This document shows positions 33,761 to 40,864 of a DNA stretch of 64,000 nucleotides, piece by piece (within the stretch, counting starts at the first letter, position 1; each line of letters opens with the position of its first letter). The notes beneath the pieces are model-generated. The model was not told the origin of the DNA and did no database searches. It worked only from the letters and a program-made list of their open reading frames with translations. The stretch lies in NCBI RefSeq assembly GCF_016862915.1, contig NZ_BONW01000016.1, positions 248,001-312,000 of the forward strand, in the 5' to 3' direction. Both the position numbers and the translations under genes were made by a program. The DNA comes from Plantactinospora endophytica. GTDB taxonomy: Bacteria > Actinomycetota > Actinomycetes > Mycobacteriales > Micromonosporaceae.

Positions 33761-34381
33761 TCAGCGGGTCGCGCGGGTGCGTCGGGCGGCGACGTAGCGG
33801 CGGATCTTCTCGGTGGTTCCGCAGTCGTCCATGCTGCACCAGCGGCGACTGCGGTTCTTGCTCTCGTCGTTGAAGACGAAGCGGCAGCCTCCGCAAACCT
33901 TGATCCGGTCCAGCGCGCCCGTGGTGAGGAGCTGGACCGCCGCGTGCACCACCGGTCGTAGCGGCCGGGCGAGCGTGCGGTCGTCCCGCCAGGTCCACCC
34001 GAACGTGCCTGCCCGGTCGAGCTGTGCGTGCCCGAGTGCGTCCGCCTCGTCGTCCCGCAGCCGGGCCAGCACGGACCTGCTCGGGCTCCGACCGGCGGCC
34101 AGCGACCGGAAGATCTCGTCGAGGTAGTCGCGCGTGTGCCGCGCTCGGCTGTGGGTCGCCCGGGCGCCGGCCGGATCGTCGCGGGCCAGCCGGCGCAGTG
34201 CCGTGGCCTCGGCCTGGGTGAGCGCGCCCGCGTGGACGCCCCAGGCGGTCAGCTCGGGGTAGCCGGTGAGCACGTCGTCGTCCGGCGGGCCGACGGGTGG
34301 ACCGCTGCGGGTGTTGACGAAGTCCAGGGCGAGATCGCCGCCCACCAGGCGCATCCGCGTGACGTCCTCGACTGTTTCCAT
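33761..34381 (-). CDS. CGNR zinc-finger / ABATE-type regulator
   Basis: 206 residues. The N-terminal ABATE-like domain contains LALDFVNTRSG. The C-terminal zinc finger has KVCGGCRFVFND, then RRWCSMDDCGTTEKIRRY: four Cys ligands, with CGTT in place of the family's CGNR. These proteins are thought to act as transcription factors sensing small molecules. TAAAGT lies 8 nt before the ATG and no ribosome binding site is visible, so the mRNA could be leaderless. It is divergent from an MFS exporter, its likely target. Confidence 0.88.
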   Translation of the reverse strand: METVEDVTRMRLVGGDLALDFVNTRSGPPVGPPDDDVLTGYPELTAWGVHAGALTQAEATALRRLARDDPAGARATHSRARHTRDYLDEIFRSLAAGRSPSRSVLARLRDDEADALGHAQLDRAGTFGWTWRDDRTLARPLRPVVHAAVQLLTTGALDRIKVCGGCRFVFNDESKNRSRRWCSMDDCGTTEKIRRYVAARRTRATR

Positions 34382-34399
34382 CGAAACCGACTTTACCAG

Positions 34400-34428
34400 T
34401 TGACCCTCGGCGGAGCCGCCAATAGCAT
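34400..34428 (+). promoter_or_regulatory. sigma70-type promoter of the MFS gene
   Basis: TTGACC (34400-34405), a 17-bp spacer, then TAGCAT (34423-34428). Transcription would begin near 34435, 39 nt before the ATG at 34474. The same segment lies just upstream of the CGNR gene, so the regulator could act on both. Confidence 0.55.
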
Positions 34429-34473
34429 GTTGCCGTCATAACAAATTTAGCCGGAAACAGGGGGGCGAGGCGG

Positions 34474-35751
34474 ATGGGTCGCGGCCGGGCGGTAGGGGCG
34501 TTGATCGGACTGTCGGGCGGGACGTTCCTCTACACCACCGCCGAGGCGCTGCCGATCGGGCTGCTGCTTCCGATGGCCGGCGACCTGGCCGTCCCGCCGT
34601 CGCAGGTGGGCATGCTGGTCACGGCGTACGGCGCGGTGGTGATGGTCGCCTCGGTCCCGTTGACGGCGCTGGTCCGGCGGGTACCCCGTCGACGGTTGCT
34701 GTCGGCGCTGCTGGCCGGCTTCGTCGTCAGCACCGCGTCGACGGTCCTCGCCGACACGTTCGCGCTGATGCTGGCGGCCAGGATGGCGACCGCGGCGACA
34801 CATGCGTTGTTCTGGGCCGTGGTGGTGCCGGCGGCGGCCGAACTGTTCCGACCCGCACTACGCGGGCGGGTGGTCGCGATCGTGTTCGCCGGCGGCAACG
34901 TCGCGCTGACCCTGGGCGTACCCGCCGGCACCTGGCTGGGGGAGCGTGCCGGCTGGCGGGCGTCGTTCCTGGCGGTGGCCGGGCTCGGTGCGATCGTGCT
35001 CGTCGTGGTGGCCGCGCTGCTGCCCTCGACGCGGCCCGACCAGGGACACGCCGCCCGTGGCGCCACCCCCGACGCCCGCCGGTTCTGGCTGCTGGTCGCG
35101 GTGGCCGTCCTGGCGACCGCCGGTGCCATCGCCGGCTACACCTATGTAGCCCTCTTCGTCACCGAGGTCAGCGGGTTCGCCGCCGCCTCGGTCGGGGCCG
35201 TCCTGTTGGCGCGCGGCGTCGCCAGCGTGCTCGGCATCATCGCCGTCGGGGTGGTGGTGGACCGCAGCCCGTGGCTCGCCCTGGTCGTGACCGTCGCGGT
35301 GCAGTCGGCGGCGCTGCTCGGGCTGTACGCGTTCGGCCATCGGCCGGCGGCGGCCGTCGTCCTGATCGCGCTGGCCGGGCTGGCGTTCGCCGCGTTCACC
35401 GCAGTGCTCGGCGGCCTCGTGTTGCGGGTGGCGCCCGGCCGCTCCGACCTCGCCGCCGCCACAGTCTCCGCCGCCGTCAACGTCGGCATCACCGCCGGCG
35501 CCTTCCTCGGCGGCCTGGTGCTGCCGGGCCACGGCGTGCGGAGCACGGTGCTGCTCGGCGGGCTGCTCGGTGTCGTCGCCCTGGCAATCGCCCTCGGTGA
35601 ACGACTCGTCCGGCCGGCCGTCGTCGGTGCCGGCGGATCGGCCTCGGTGGACGGTGCTGCGGCACCGCCCGGCCGGGCTCGGCGCCGCCGGCTCGCCGCG
35701 CCTCACGCCACACCTACCCGCAAGCCCGCCGGTCGGTCGGCCGGCAGGTGA
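34474..35751 (+). CDS. MFS transporter (drug/sugar efflux type)
   Basis: 425 residues with 12 hydrophobic helices. TAYGAVVMVASVPLTALVRR VPRRR gives the loop 2-3 motif A region in shortened form, and GGNVALTLGVPAGTWLGERAGW matches motif C of proton-driven exporters of the Cml/AraJ-like group. The C-terminal 40 residues are basic and disordered. The divergent CGNR regulator and the downstream ABC-F gene suggest a small resistance locus; the substrate is unknown. Confidence 0.85.
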   Translation: MGRGRAVGALIGLSGGTFLYTTAEALPIGLLLPMAGDLAVPPSQVGMLVTAYGAVVMVASVPLTALVRRVPRRRLLSALLAGFVVSTASTVLADTFALMLAARMATAATHALFWAVVVPAAAELFRPALRGRVVAIVFAGGNVALTLGVPAGTWLGERAGWRASFLAVAGLGAIVLVVVAALLPSTRPDQGHAARGATPDARRFWLLVAVAVLATAGAIAGYTYVALFVTEVSGFAAASVGAVLLARGVASVLGIIAVGVVVDRSPWLALVVTVAVQSAALLGLYAFGHRPAAAVVLIALAGLAFAAFTAVLGGLVLRVAPGRSDLAAATVSAAVNVGITAGAFLGGLVLPGHGVRSTVLLGGLLGVVALAIALGERLVRPAVVGAGGSASVDGAAAPPGRARRRRLAAPHATPTRKPAGRSAGR

Positions 35752-35819
35752 GTGGGCGAGGTCGGGAGGCACGCCCCCGCGATCCCGCCCACGCTCACTC
35801 CGCCAGTTGTCGTTCCACC

Positions 35820-35967
35820 GCCGCGTCGTCACTCGGCCGGTGGGCGATCTCGTTCCGGTGTAGGGCGTCGACCGGAAGCGGCAGGCGGTTGTCGGTCTGC
35901 TGCCGCGTCGTCACTCGGCCGGTGGGCGATCTCGTTCCGCTGCACGGCGTCGACCGGAAGCGGCAGG
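35820..35967. repeat. 66-bp direct repeat, period 82, at the ABC-F 3' end
   Basis: Bases 35820-35885 and 35902-35967 are 63 of 66 identical. The period of 82 is not a multiple of three, so the two copies are read in different frames. The ABC-F stop (35829-35831) lies in the outer copy. Confidence 0.93.
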
Positions 35968-37631
35968 GTGGGCCAGGCCGCGAGATCGTGGAGCATCTGA
36001 CGGTCGTGGGTGGCCACCACTACCGCCGCCGGAGTCTCGACCAGGGCGGCGGTCAGGTCGTCGACCAGGGGCGCCGACAGGTGGTTGGTGGGCTCGTCGA
36101 GGATCAGCAGGTCGGGGCGTTCGGCCAGCCGCAGCGCGAGGTTCAGCCTGCGTTGCTGGCCCTGGGACATCCGCCCGACGGGCGTACGGAGGGCCTCCCG
36201 GTCGAGGAGGTTGGTCGCGGTCAACGGCAGGAGGTCCCGGTCGCCGAGGCGCCCCGTGGAGCGGAGCCGGCCGACGTGCTGGTCGTACAGGTCGTGGGCG
36301 AGCACGGTCGGTGGCCAGTCCGGCACCTCCTGTCCCAGGTACGCCACCCGCGCCCCGGAGAGCCGCCGGACGTCCCCGGTCGACGGTTCGAGATCCTGTG
36401 CCAGCACCGCGAGCAGCGTCGACTTGCCCGCCCCGTTGGGGCCGGTCACCAGCAGGCGGTCCGCACCGTCGAGGGTGAGCGTGACCGGCCGGTGCAGGCG
36501 CCCGGCCACGGTCACGTTATGGCAGCGCAGGATCGGTAGCCCGGGACGCGTACCGAGGCCGGGCCAGCGCAGCGGCATCGGTGGCTCGGGCACGGTGATC
36601 CGGTGTGCCTCCAGCGACTCCTGCCGGCGCCGGAGTGCCTGGACGAGACCGGGGGCGCGGGACTGGCGCTGGTGTTTGCCGTGCCCCTTCTCCGGTCGCC
36701 ATCCGGTGCTGAGTCGGCCCTGTGCCTCGGTCACCGCGTCGGCGAGCCGCTGGTGCTCGGCCTGTTGTGCCTCGTGGTCCCGTACCCAGCGCTCGCGCTC
36801 CCGCCGACGACCGTCCTGCCAGCCGGCGTAGCCGCCGACGTACAGGCGGGGTCGCCCGTCCTCGCTCGGATCGAGGTCCAGGAACTCCCCGGCCACGTCG
36901 CGCAGCAGGGCACGGTCGTGGGTCACCACCACCACGCCGCCCGGATGTTGACGGAGCCGTACGGTGAGGAACGCCAGGCCGTCGGCGTCGAGGTGGTTGG
37001 TCGGCTCGTCCAGCATCAGCAGGTCGTAGCGCGCCCCCAGCAGGCACGCCAGGCGGACCCGGTAGCGTTGGCCGACCGAGAGCGTCGCCAGTGGACGCCG
37101 CCGGTCGGTGCAGGCGTCGAGTCCGGCCAACGCCACGTCGACGCGGCGCTCCGCGTCCCAGGCGTCCAGCCGGGTGGCCGCGTCGAGCGCGGCGGCGTAC
37201 GCCGTCTCTGCGCCCGCCCTGCCGCCGGCCAACGCGGTCGCGGCGTCGTCGAGCGCCTGCAACGCGCGTCTGGACTCCCGGGTGGCGCCCCGCACGAGGG
37301 TGCCGACCGTCTCGCCGTCGCGCGCTTCCAGCGCCTGCCGGGCCACCCCGATCGTGCCGATCCGGGCCACCGTGCCCTGGTCGGGCTGGATCATGCCGGT
37401 CAGTACGTGCAACAGCGTCGTCTTGCCCCGGCCGTTTTCGCCGACGATCGCCAGGCGGGAGCCCGCCGAGACGGTCACGCTGACCTCGGAGAGCACGACG
37501 CGCCCACCGAGTACGACCCGGACGCCGTCGGCCCGGACGTGTGCCAGGTCCCCGGCCGGCAACGGGCCGCCCCAGGCGAGGTCGGGCCCCGCCGTCAGAT
37601 CCTGAGATGAAATCCGTGCAGAATTATTCAT
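35829..37631 (-). CDS. ABC-F ATPase, probable ribosomal protection protein
   Basis: 600 residues with two ABC domains and no membrane part, as in ABC-F proteins. Domain 1: Walker [10 protein letters not shown], signature-like [12 protein letters not shown], Walker [13 protein letters not shown]. Domain 2: [33 protein letters not shown]. Between them is the arm/linker with many Arg and Gln ([11 protein letters not shown]). Such proteins bind the ribosomal E site and dislodge antibiotics. The final 45 residues are read through a duplicated segment in a shifted frame ([20 protein letters not shown] and then PERDRPPAE), so the tail is not ancestral. The upstream leader may regulate it by attenuation. 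Confidence 0.88.
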   Translation of the reverse strand: MNNSARISSQDLTAGPDLAWGGPLPAGDLAHVRADGVRVVLGGRVVLSEVSVTVSAGSRLAIVGENGRGKTTLLHVLTGMIQPDQGTVARIGTIGVARQALEARDGETVGTLVRGATRESRRALQALDDAATALAGGRAGAETAYAAALDAATRLDAWDAERRVDVALAGLDACTDRRRPLATLSVGQRYRVRLACLLGARYDLLMLDEPTNHLDADGLAFLTVRLRQHPGGVVVVTHDRALLRDVAGEFLDLDPSEDGRPRLYVGGYAGWQDGRRRERERWVRDHEAQQAEHQRLADAVTEAQGRLSTGWRPEKGHGKHQRQSRAPGLVQALRRRQESLEAHRITVPEPPMPLRWPGLGTRPGLPILRCHNVTVAGRLHRPVTLTLDGADRLLVTGPNGAGKSTLLAVLAQDLEPSTGDVRRLSGARVAYLGQEVPDWPPTVLAHDLYDQHVGRLRSTGRLGDRDLLPLTATNLLDREALRTPVGRMSQGQQRRLNLALRLAERPDLLILDEPTNHLSAPLVDDLTAALVETPAAVVVATHDRQMLHDLAAWPTLPLPVDAVQRNEIAHRPSDDAAADRQPPAASGRRPTPERDRPPAE

Positions 37632-37695
37632 TGTGTGCTCTTCGGCTCGTCTTGGAGCCGGGCAGCACGAACGCGCCGCCCGACGGGAACGCCAG

Positions 37696-37746
37696 GACGG
37701 CGGAGCAGAGTTAGGTCAGAGGAAGTCGGTCAACCCTGCCGCCGTC
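37696..37746 (-). promoter_or_regulatory. possible attenuator stem of the ABC-F leader
   Basis: GACGGCGG (37696-37703) pairs with CCGCCGTC (37739-37746) across a 35-nt loop. On the minus strand the stem begins at the stop codon of a 14-codon open frame, so a stalled or terminating ribosome would sit on it. Many ABC-F resistance genes are controlled this way. No U-rich tract follows, so translational or Rho-type control would be needed. Confidence 0.3.
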
Positions 37747-37789
37747 AGCGGAGGGACCAGGGCTTCATCGTCACGTTGCCTGAATACAT
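37745..37789 (-). CDS. possible 14-residue leader peptide
   Basis: ATG 37787-37789 to TGA 37745-37747 encodes MYSGNVTMKPWSLR, 113 nt before the ABC-F start. The ribosome binding site is weak (GGTCGGGCC). The stop overlaps the first base pairs of a stem. Candidate antibiotic-sensing leader; it may also be chance. Confidence 0.28.
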   Translation of the reverse strand: MYSGNVTMKPWSLR

Positions 37790-38001
37790 GGCCCGACCGT
37801 ACCCGATCGGCCGGCCGCGTCCCCAGCGCATTTCCCGGCGGCGGGTCGCGGCCTGCGGGTGGGTGCCCGCCAGCCCGTGGGACGGGCCGGGTTCCTCGCC
37901 GCCGCGATGGCCGCGCCCACCGTCGACCCGACTGGCGCGGTGGGCGGAGTCCCGGAGGGCGGGCCCGCCGACGTCAGGATCGACGGGTATAGCCTGCGCG
38001 G
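37790..38001. other. intergenic region between divergent genes
   Basis: With the leader above, this completes the 370-bp gap between the ABC-F gene and the small gene at 38002. TATAGC at 37988-37993 ends 8 nt before the ATG at 38002 and would start a leaderless transcript. No other site is clear. Confidence 0.4.
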
Positions 38002-38310
38002 ATGCCCGAAGACGACTTCACGGTGAAGCTCACCAGGGACCAGGCGTTCGTGCTGTCGGACTGGCTCTACCGGATGATGGGCACCGCCGCCTTCGACGGC
38101 CTGGTGAACCAGGACCGTGCCGTCTGGTCACCGCTGCACACGATTGCCGGCACCTTGGAGACCTCGCTGGCGGAAATCTTCGCGCCGGACTACGCGATTC
38201 GGCTGGAGAAGGCCCGCGAACGGCTCCTCGACGGGCTGGGCGAGGTGGGCCTGCCAGGCCCCGACCAGCGGACGACAGCGGACCGCGACGAGGTTCCACC
38301 GCCGTCCTGA
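38002..38310 (+). CDS. small acidic protein of unknown function
   Basis: 102 residues, helical, with DQAFVLSDWLYRMMGTAAFD and TLETSLAEIFAPDYAIRLEK. No transmembrane segment or known motif. Codon use is gene-like. Size and the LSDWLYR start resemble small hypothetical proteins common in Micromonospora and Streptomyces. The lack of a ribosome binding site and the nearby -10-like TATAGC suggest leaderless translation from ATG 38002. Confidence 0.65.
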   Translation: MPEDDFTVKLTRDQAFVLSDWLYRMMGTAAFDGLVNQDRAVWSPLHTIAGTLETSLAEIFAPDYAIRLEKARERLLDGLGEVGLPGPDQRTTADRDEVPPPS

Positions 38311-38586
38311 ATGGTGTGGCGCTCGCGCGGGCTGATGGTCGGCGTACCTCCGGACCTGAGTGGTCGGTCAACGGACGATTAGTCACAACTGCTGACCGTA
38401 CGGCTTTTTTCGGCTCCTGGAACGGTCTCGTCGCACGGGTTTCCCGGTAGCCGATCCGACTATTTCGCATTGCCTCTGGTCAATGCCGAACGTCGATGCT
38501 ATGAATTGGTGGGTTGTTGACGACCTACCACGGGCAATGCCGCCTCCACCGCTCAAGTATCGACGTCATTCGGGAGAGAACAGTAC

Positions 38587-39822
38587 ATGAACGAAGATCA
38601 ACATGGTTCGCTGCGGGCTCGGTGGCGGCGGTCGGCGAGCACCCTTCTCGCCACGGTGGCGGCGTCCGTCGGAATCGCGGTGTTCGCCGTCGGAGCAACG
38701 ACGGGCGCCACTGCCGCCGGTCTGAGTGCCGCCGAACGCGGCTCGTCGAACACCGCGTCGGCCGCTCCGGCGGTCGCCAGCGTCGCCGCCGGCTACGCGC
38801 ACACGTGCGCGGTCGGTACCGACGGCACGCTCTGGTGCTGGGGTACCAACGGTGCCGGCCAGCTCGGTGACGGCAGCACCACCAACCGGACCCTCCCGGT
38901 GCGGGTCGGCGACGCCACCACCTGGGCCAGTGTGGGCGCCGGCACCAGTTACGCCTGTGCGATCCGCACCGACGGCACGCTCTGGTGCTGGGGTGCCAAC
39001 AACGGCAGCCAGCTCGGCGACGGCACCACCACCAACCGGAGCACCCCGACCCGGGTCGGCGACGCCACCACCTGGGCCAGCGTCAGCGCCGGCAACCGGC
39101 ACACCTGCGGCATCCGGACCGACCGCACGCTGTGGTGCTGGGGCCTCAACCGCAACGGGCAACTGGGTACGGGCAGCGCCCTCGCCAACGCCACCACCCC
39201 GGTACGGGTCGACACGGCGACCAACTGGGCGAGCGTCACGACCGGGTACGCGCACACCTGCGGCACCCGCACCGACGGCACCCTGTGGTGCTGGGGCGAC
39301 AGTTCGAACGGACAGCTCGGTATCGGCACCCTGAGCTACCGGACGAGTCCGGCGCAGGTCGGTACCGCGACCACGTGGTCCGGGGTGGCCGCCGGCTACG
39401 CCTTCACCTGCGCGGTCCGCACCGACCGGACCCTGTGGTGCTTCGGCGAGAACGGGTACGGGCAACTGGGTATCACCGGCCCCCACCAGACCGCACCGGT
39501 CCGGGTCGGCGACAACAGTACGTGGACGAGGGTCAACGCGGGTGAGGACTCGTCGTGCGCGGCCCGTGCCGACGGCAGCCTGTGGTGCTGGGGCAACAAC
39601 ACCACGGGACAGCTCGGCGACGGCACCACCACCCACCGGTACGCCCCGACCCGGGTCGGCAACGCCACCACCTGGACCAACGGCTCCGTCGTCGGCTACC
39701 ACAACTGCGCGGTACGCACCGACGGCGGCCTGTGGTGCTGGGGCAACAACACGGCCGGGCAACTGGGCGACGGCACCACCACCCAGCGGTCGACTCCGGC
39801 GCAGGTGACCCTGCCGGGCTGA
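38587..39822 (+). CDS. secreted RCC1-repeat (seven-bladed propeller) protein
   Basis: 411 residues. A long twin-basic-like signal (RARWRRSASTLLATVAASVG) precedes an AGLSA processing region. Seven RCC1 repeats of 47-50 residues follow, each with C-A-x-R-T-D-G-x-L-W-C-W-G-x-N; two cysteines per repeat suggest a disulfide in every blade. Seven repeats make one closed propeller. RCC1-like extracellular proteins of actinomycetes probably bind partners or glycans; the function is unknown. DNA repeats are similar enough to recombine. ATG 38587 follows GGGAGAG. Confidence 0.88.
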   Translation: MNEDQHGSLRARWRRSASTLLATVAASVGIAVFAVGATTGATAAGLSAAERGSSNTASAAPAVASVAAGYAHTCAVGTDGTLWCWGTNGAGQLGDGSTTNRTLPVRVGDATTWASVGAGTSYACAIRTDGTLWCWGANNGSQLGDGTTTNRSTPTRVGDATTWASVSAGNRHTCGIRTDRTLWCWGLNRNGQLGTGSALANATTPVRVDTATNWASVTTGYAHTCGTRTDGTLWCWGDSSNGQLGIGTLSYRTSPAQVGTATTWSGVAAGYAFTCAVRTDRTLWCFGENGYGQLGITGPHQTAPVRVGDNSTWTRVNAGEDSSCAARADGSLWCWGNNTTGQLGDGTTTHRYAPTRVGNATTWTNGSVVGYHNCAVRTDGGLWCWGNNTAGQLGDGTTTQRSTPAQVTLPG

Positions 39823-40864
39823 CCGCAGCCACCGAGCCTCGCGCTCAGCGGCCCGCTCTCGGTCAGCGGCGCGGAGCCCTTCCACGCCCATGCCGTCGAC
39901 CGGTCCCGCCGACACGTCGGCGGCGACCAGGTCGGCGGCATGGGCGCGAACCTCGACACGGGCCGATGTCCGGAGGAACCGCGGTTCGGCGGCCGGACTT
40001 CCGTCGTCGGCCGGAGCTTGGATAGCATCCATTCACATCGATGCTGCGGACGGGGGACCGCGCCGCGCGGTACACCCGGCTGTTGGCCTCGATCGCCTGA
40101 CGGTCGGCAACTCCGGCGCCGCGACGGGCGCCCGCGCCGCCAGGTCGGGTACGCGAACCGCGGGCGAGGTCTTCCGGCGCCGCGACGTACGCCTGTGCCG
40201 CTGATGCCGCGATCGCGGATCGCGGGCGAGGTCTGCCGGCCCGTGCCGGTCGGCGAGTTGCACCGCGCCGGTCGGCGCCGCGCGCCGACGGAACGTGAAC
40301 CACTCGCATTACCGGGAAAGTGGTCGGATCGGTCATCCAGTCGCCGTTCAGCCGCCGTCCAGTCGCGCCTGGGATGGTCGGTTGATCCGACGACGTTGAG
40401 TGGGTTCTCGTGATGTTGATGCGGGATTCCAATGCGGCATCTCCGCACAAAGAGATCGAACGGACTGAGTCAATCGGTCGGTCCGAGTTCGACACCGCCG
40501 CGCCCCGGACTCCTGGCCGTCGTCGGCGTCGATCCGCCTGGGGGGCGCGTATCGCCGCTGGTAGCAGCCGTACCCGACGAGGCCGGCTGCTGATTCGCCG
40601 TACGTGGCGTCCGGTCGTCGTACCGGCCGAGGACGTGATCCATTACCACGAATATTGGCCGCCGAATGCCGCGCCGGGGCTTCCCGATGGATGATCGTGG
40701 CACATTCGTCATCGGTCACCGACGTGCCGCAATTCGGGTACGTCGGCGGAAGGTCGCCATCGAAATGATCGACGGCTCTCCGTAGGCACCGAAACGAGCC
40801 GGTTTTCGACCGGCACCTGCCGACATTTCCCGGATGTCGGCACCCACGGCAGGAGGGGGCAGCC
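39823..40864. other. 1-kb intergenic region upstream of the LAL regulator
   Basis: No frame here has both actinomycete codon bias and a recognisable product. The GC content falls toward 40,400-40,800. GTCGGGTACGC, found three times near the radical-SAM gene, occurs once at 40144-40154, and the nine-base core TCGGGTACG again at 40735-40743. A 20-bp near-repeat (CGCGGGCGAGGTCT-CCGGC) lies at about 40158 and 40218. It may be a degraded gene plus the LAL promoter. Confidence 0.5.

Noticed and set aside
40410-40694. 94-codon plus-strand frame in the intergenic region
   Set aside because: Arg-rich and without a ribosome binding site or gene-like codon use.
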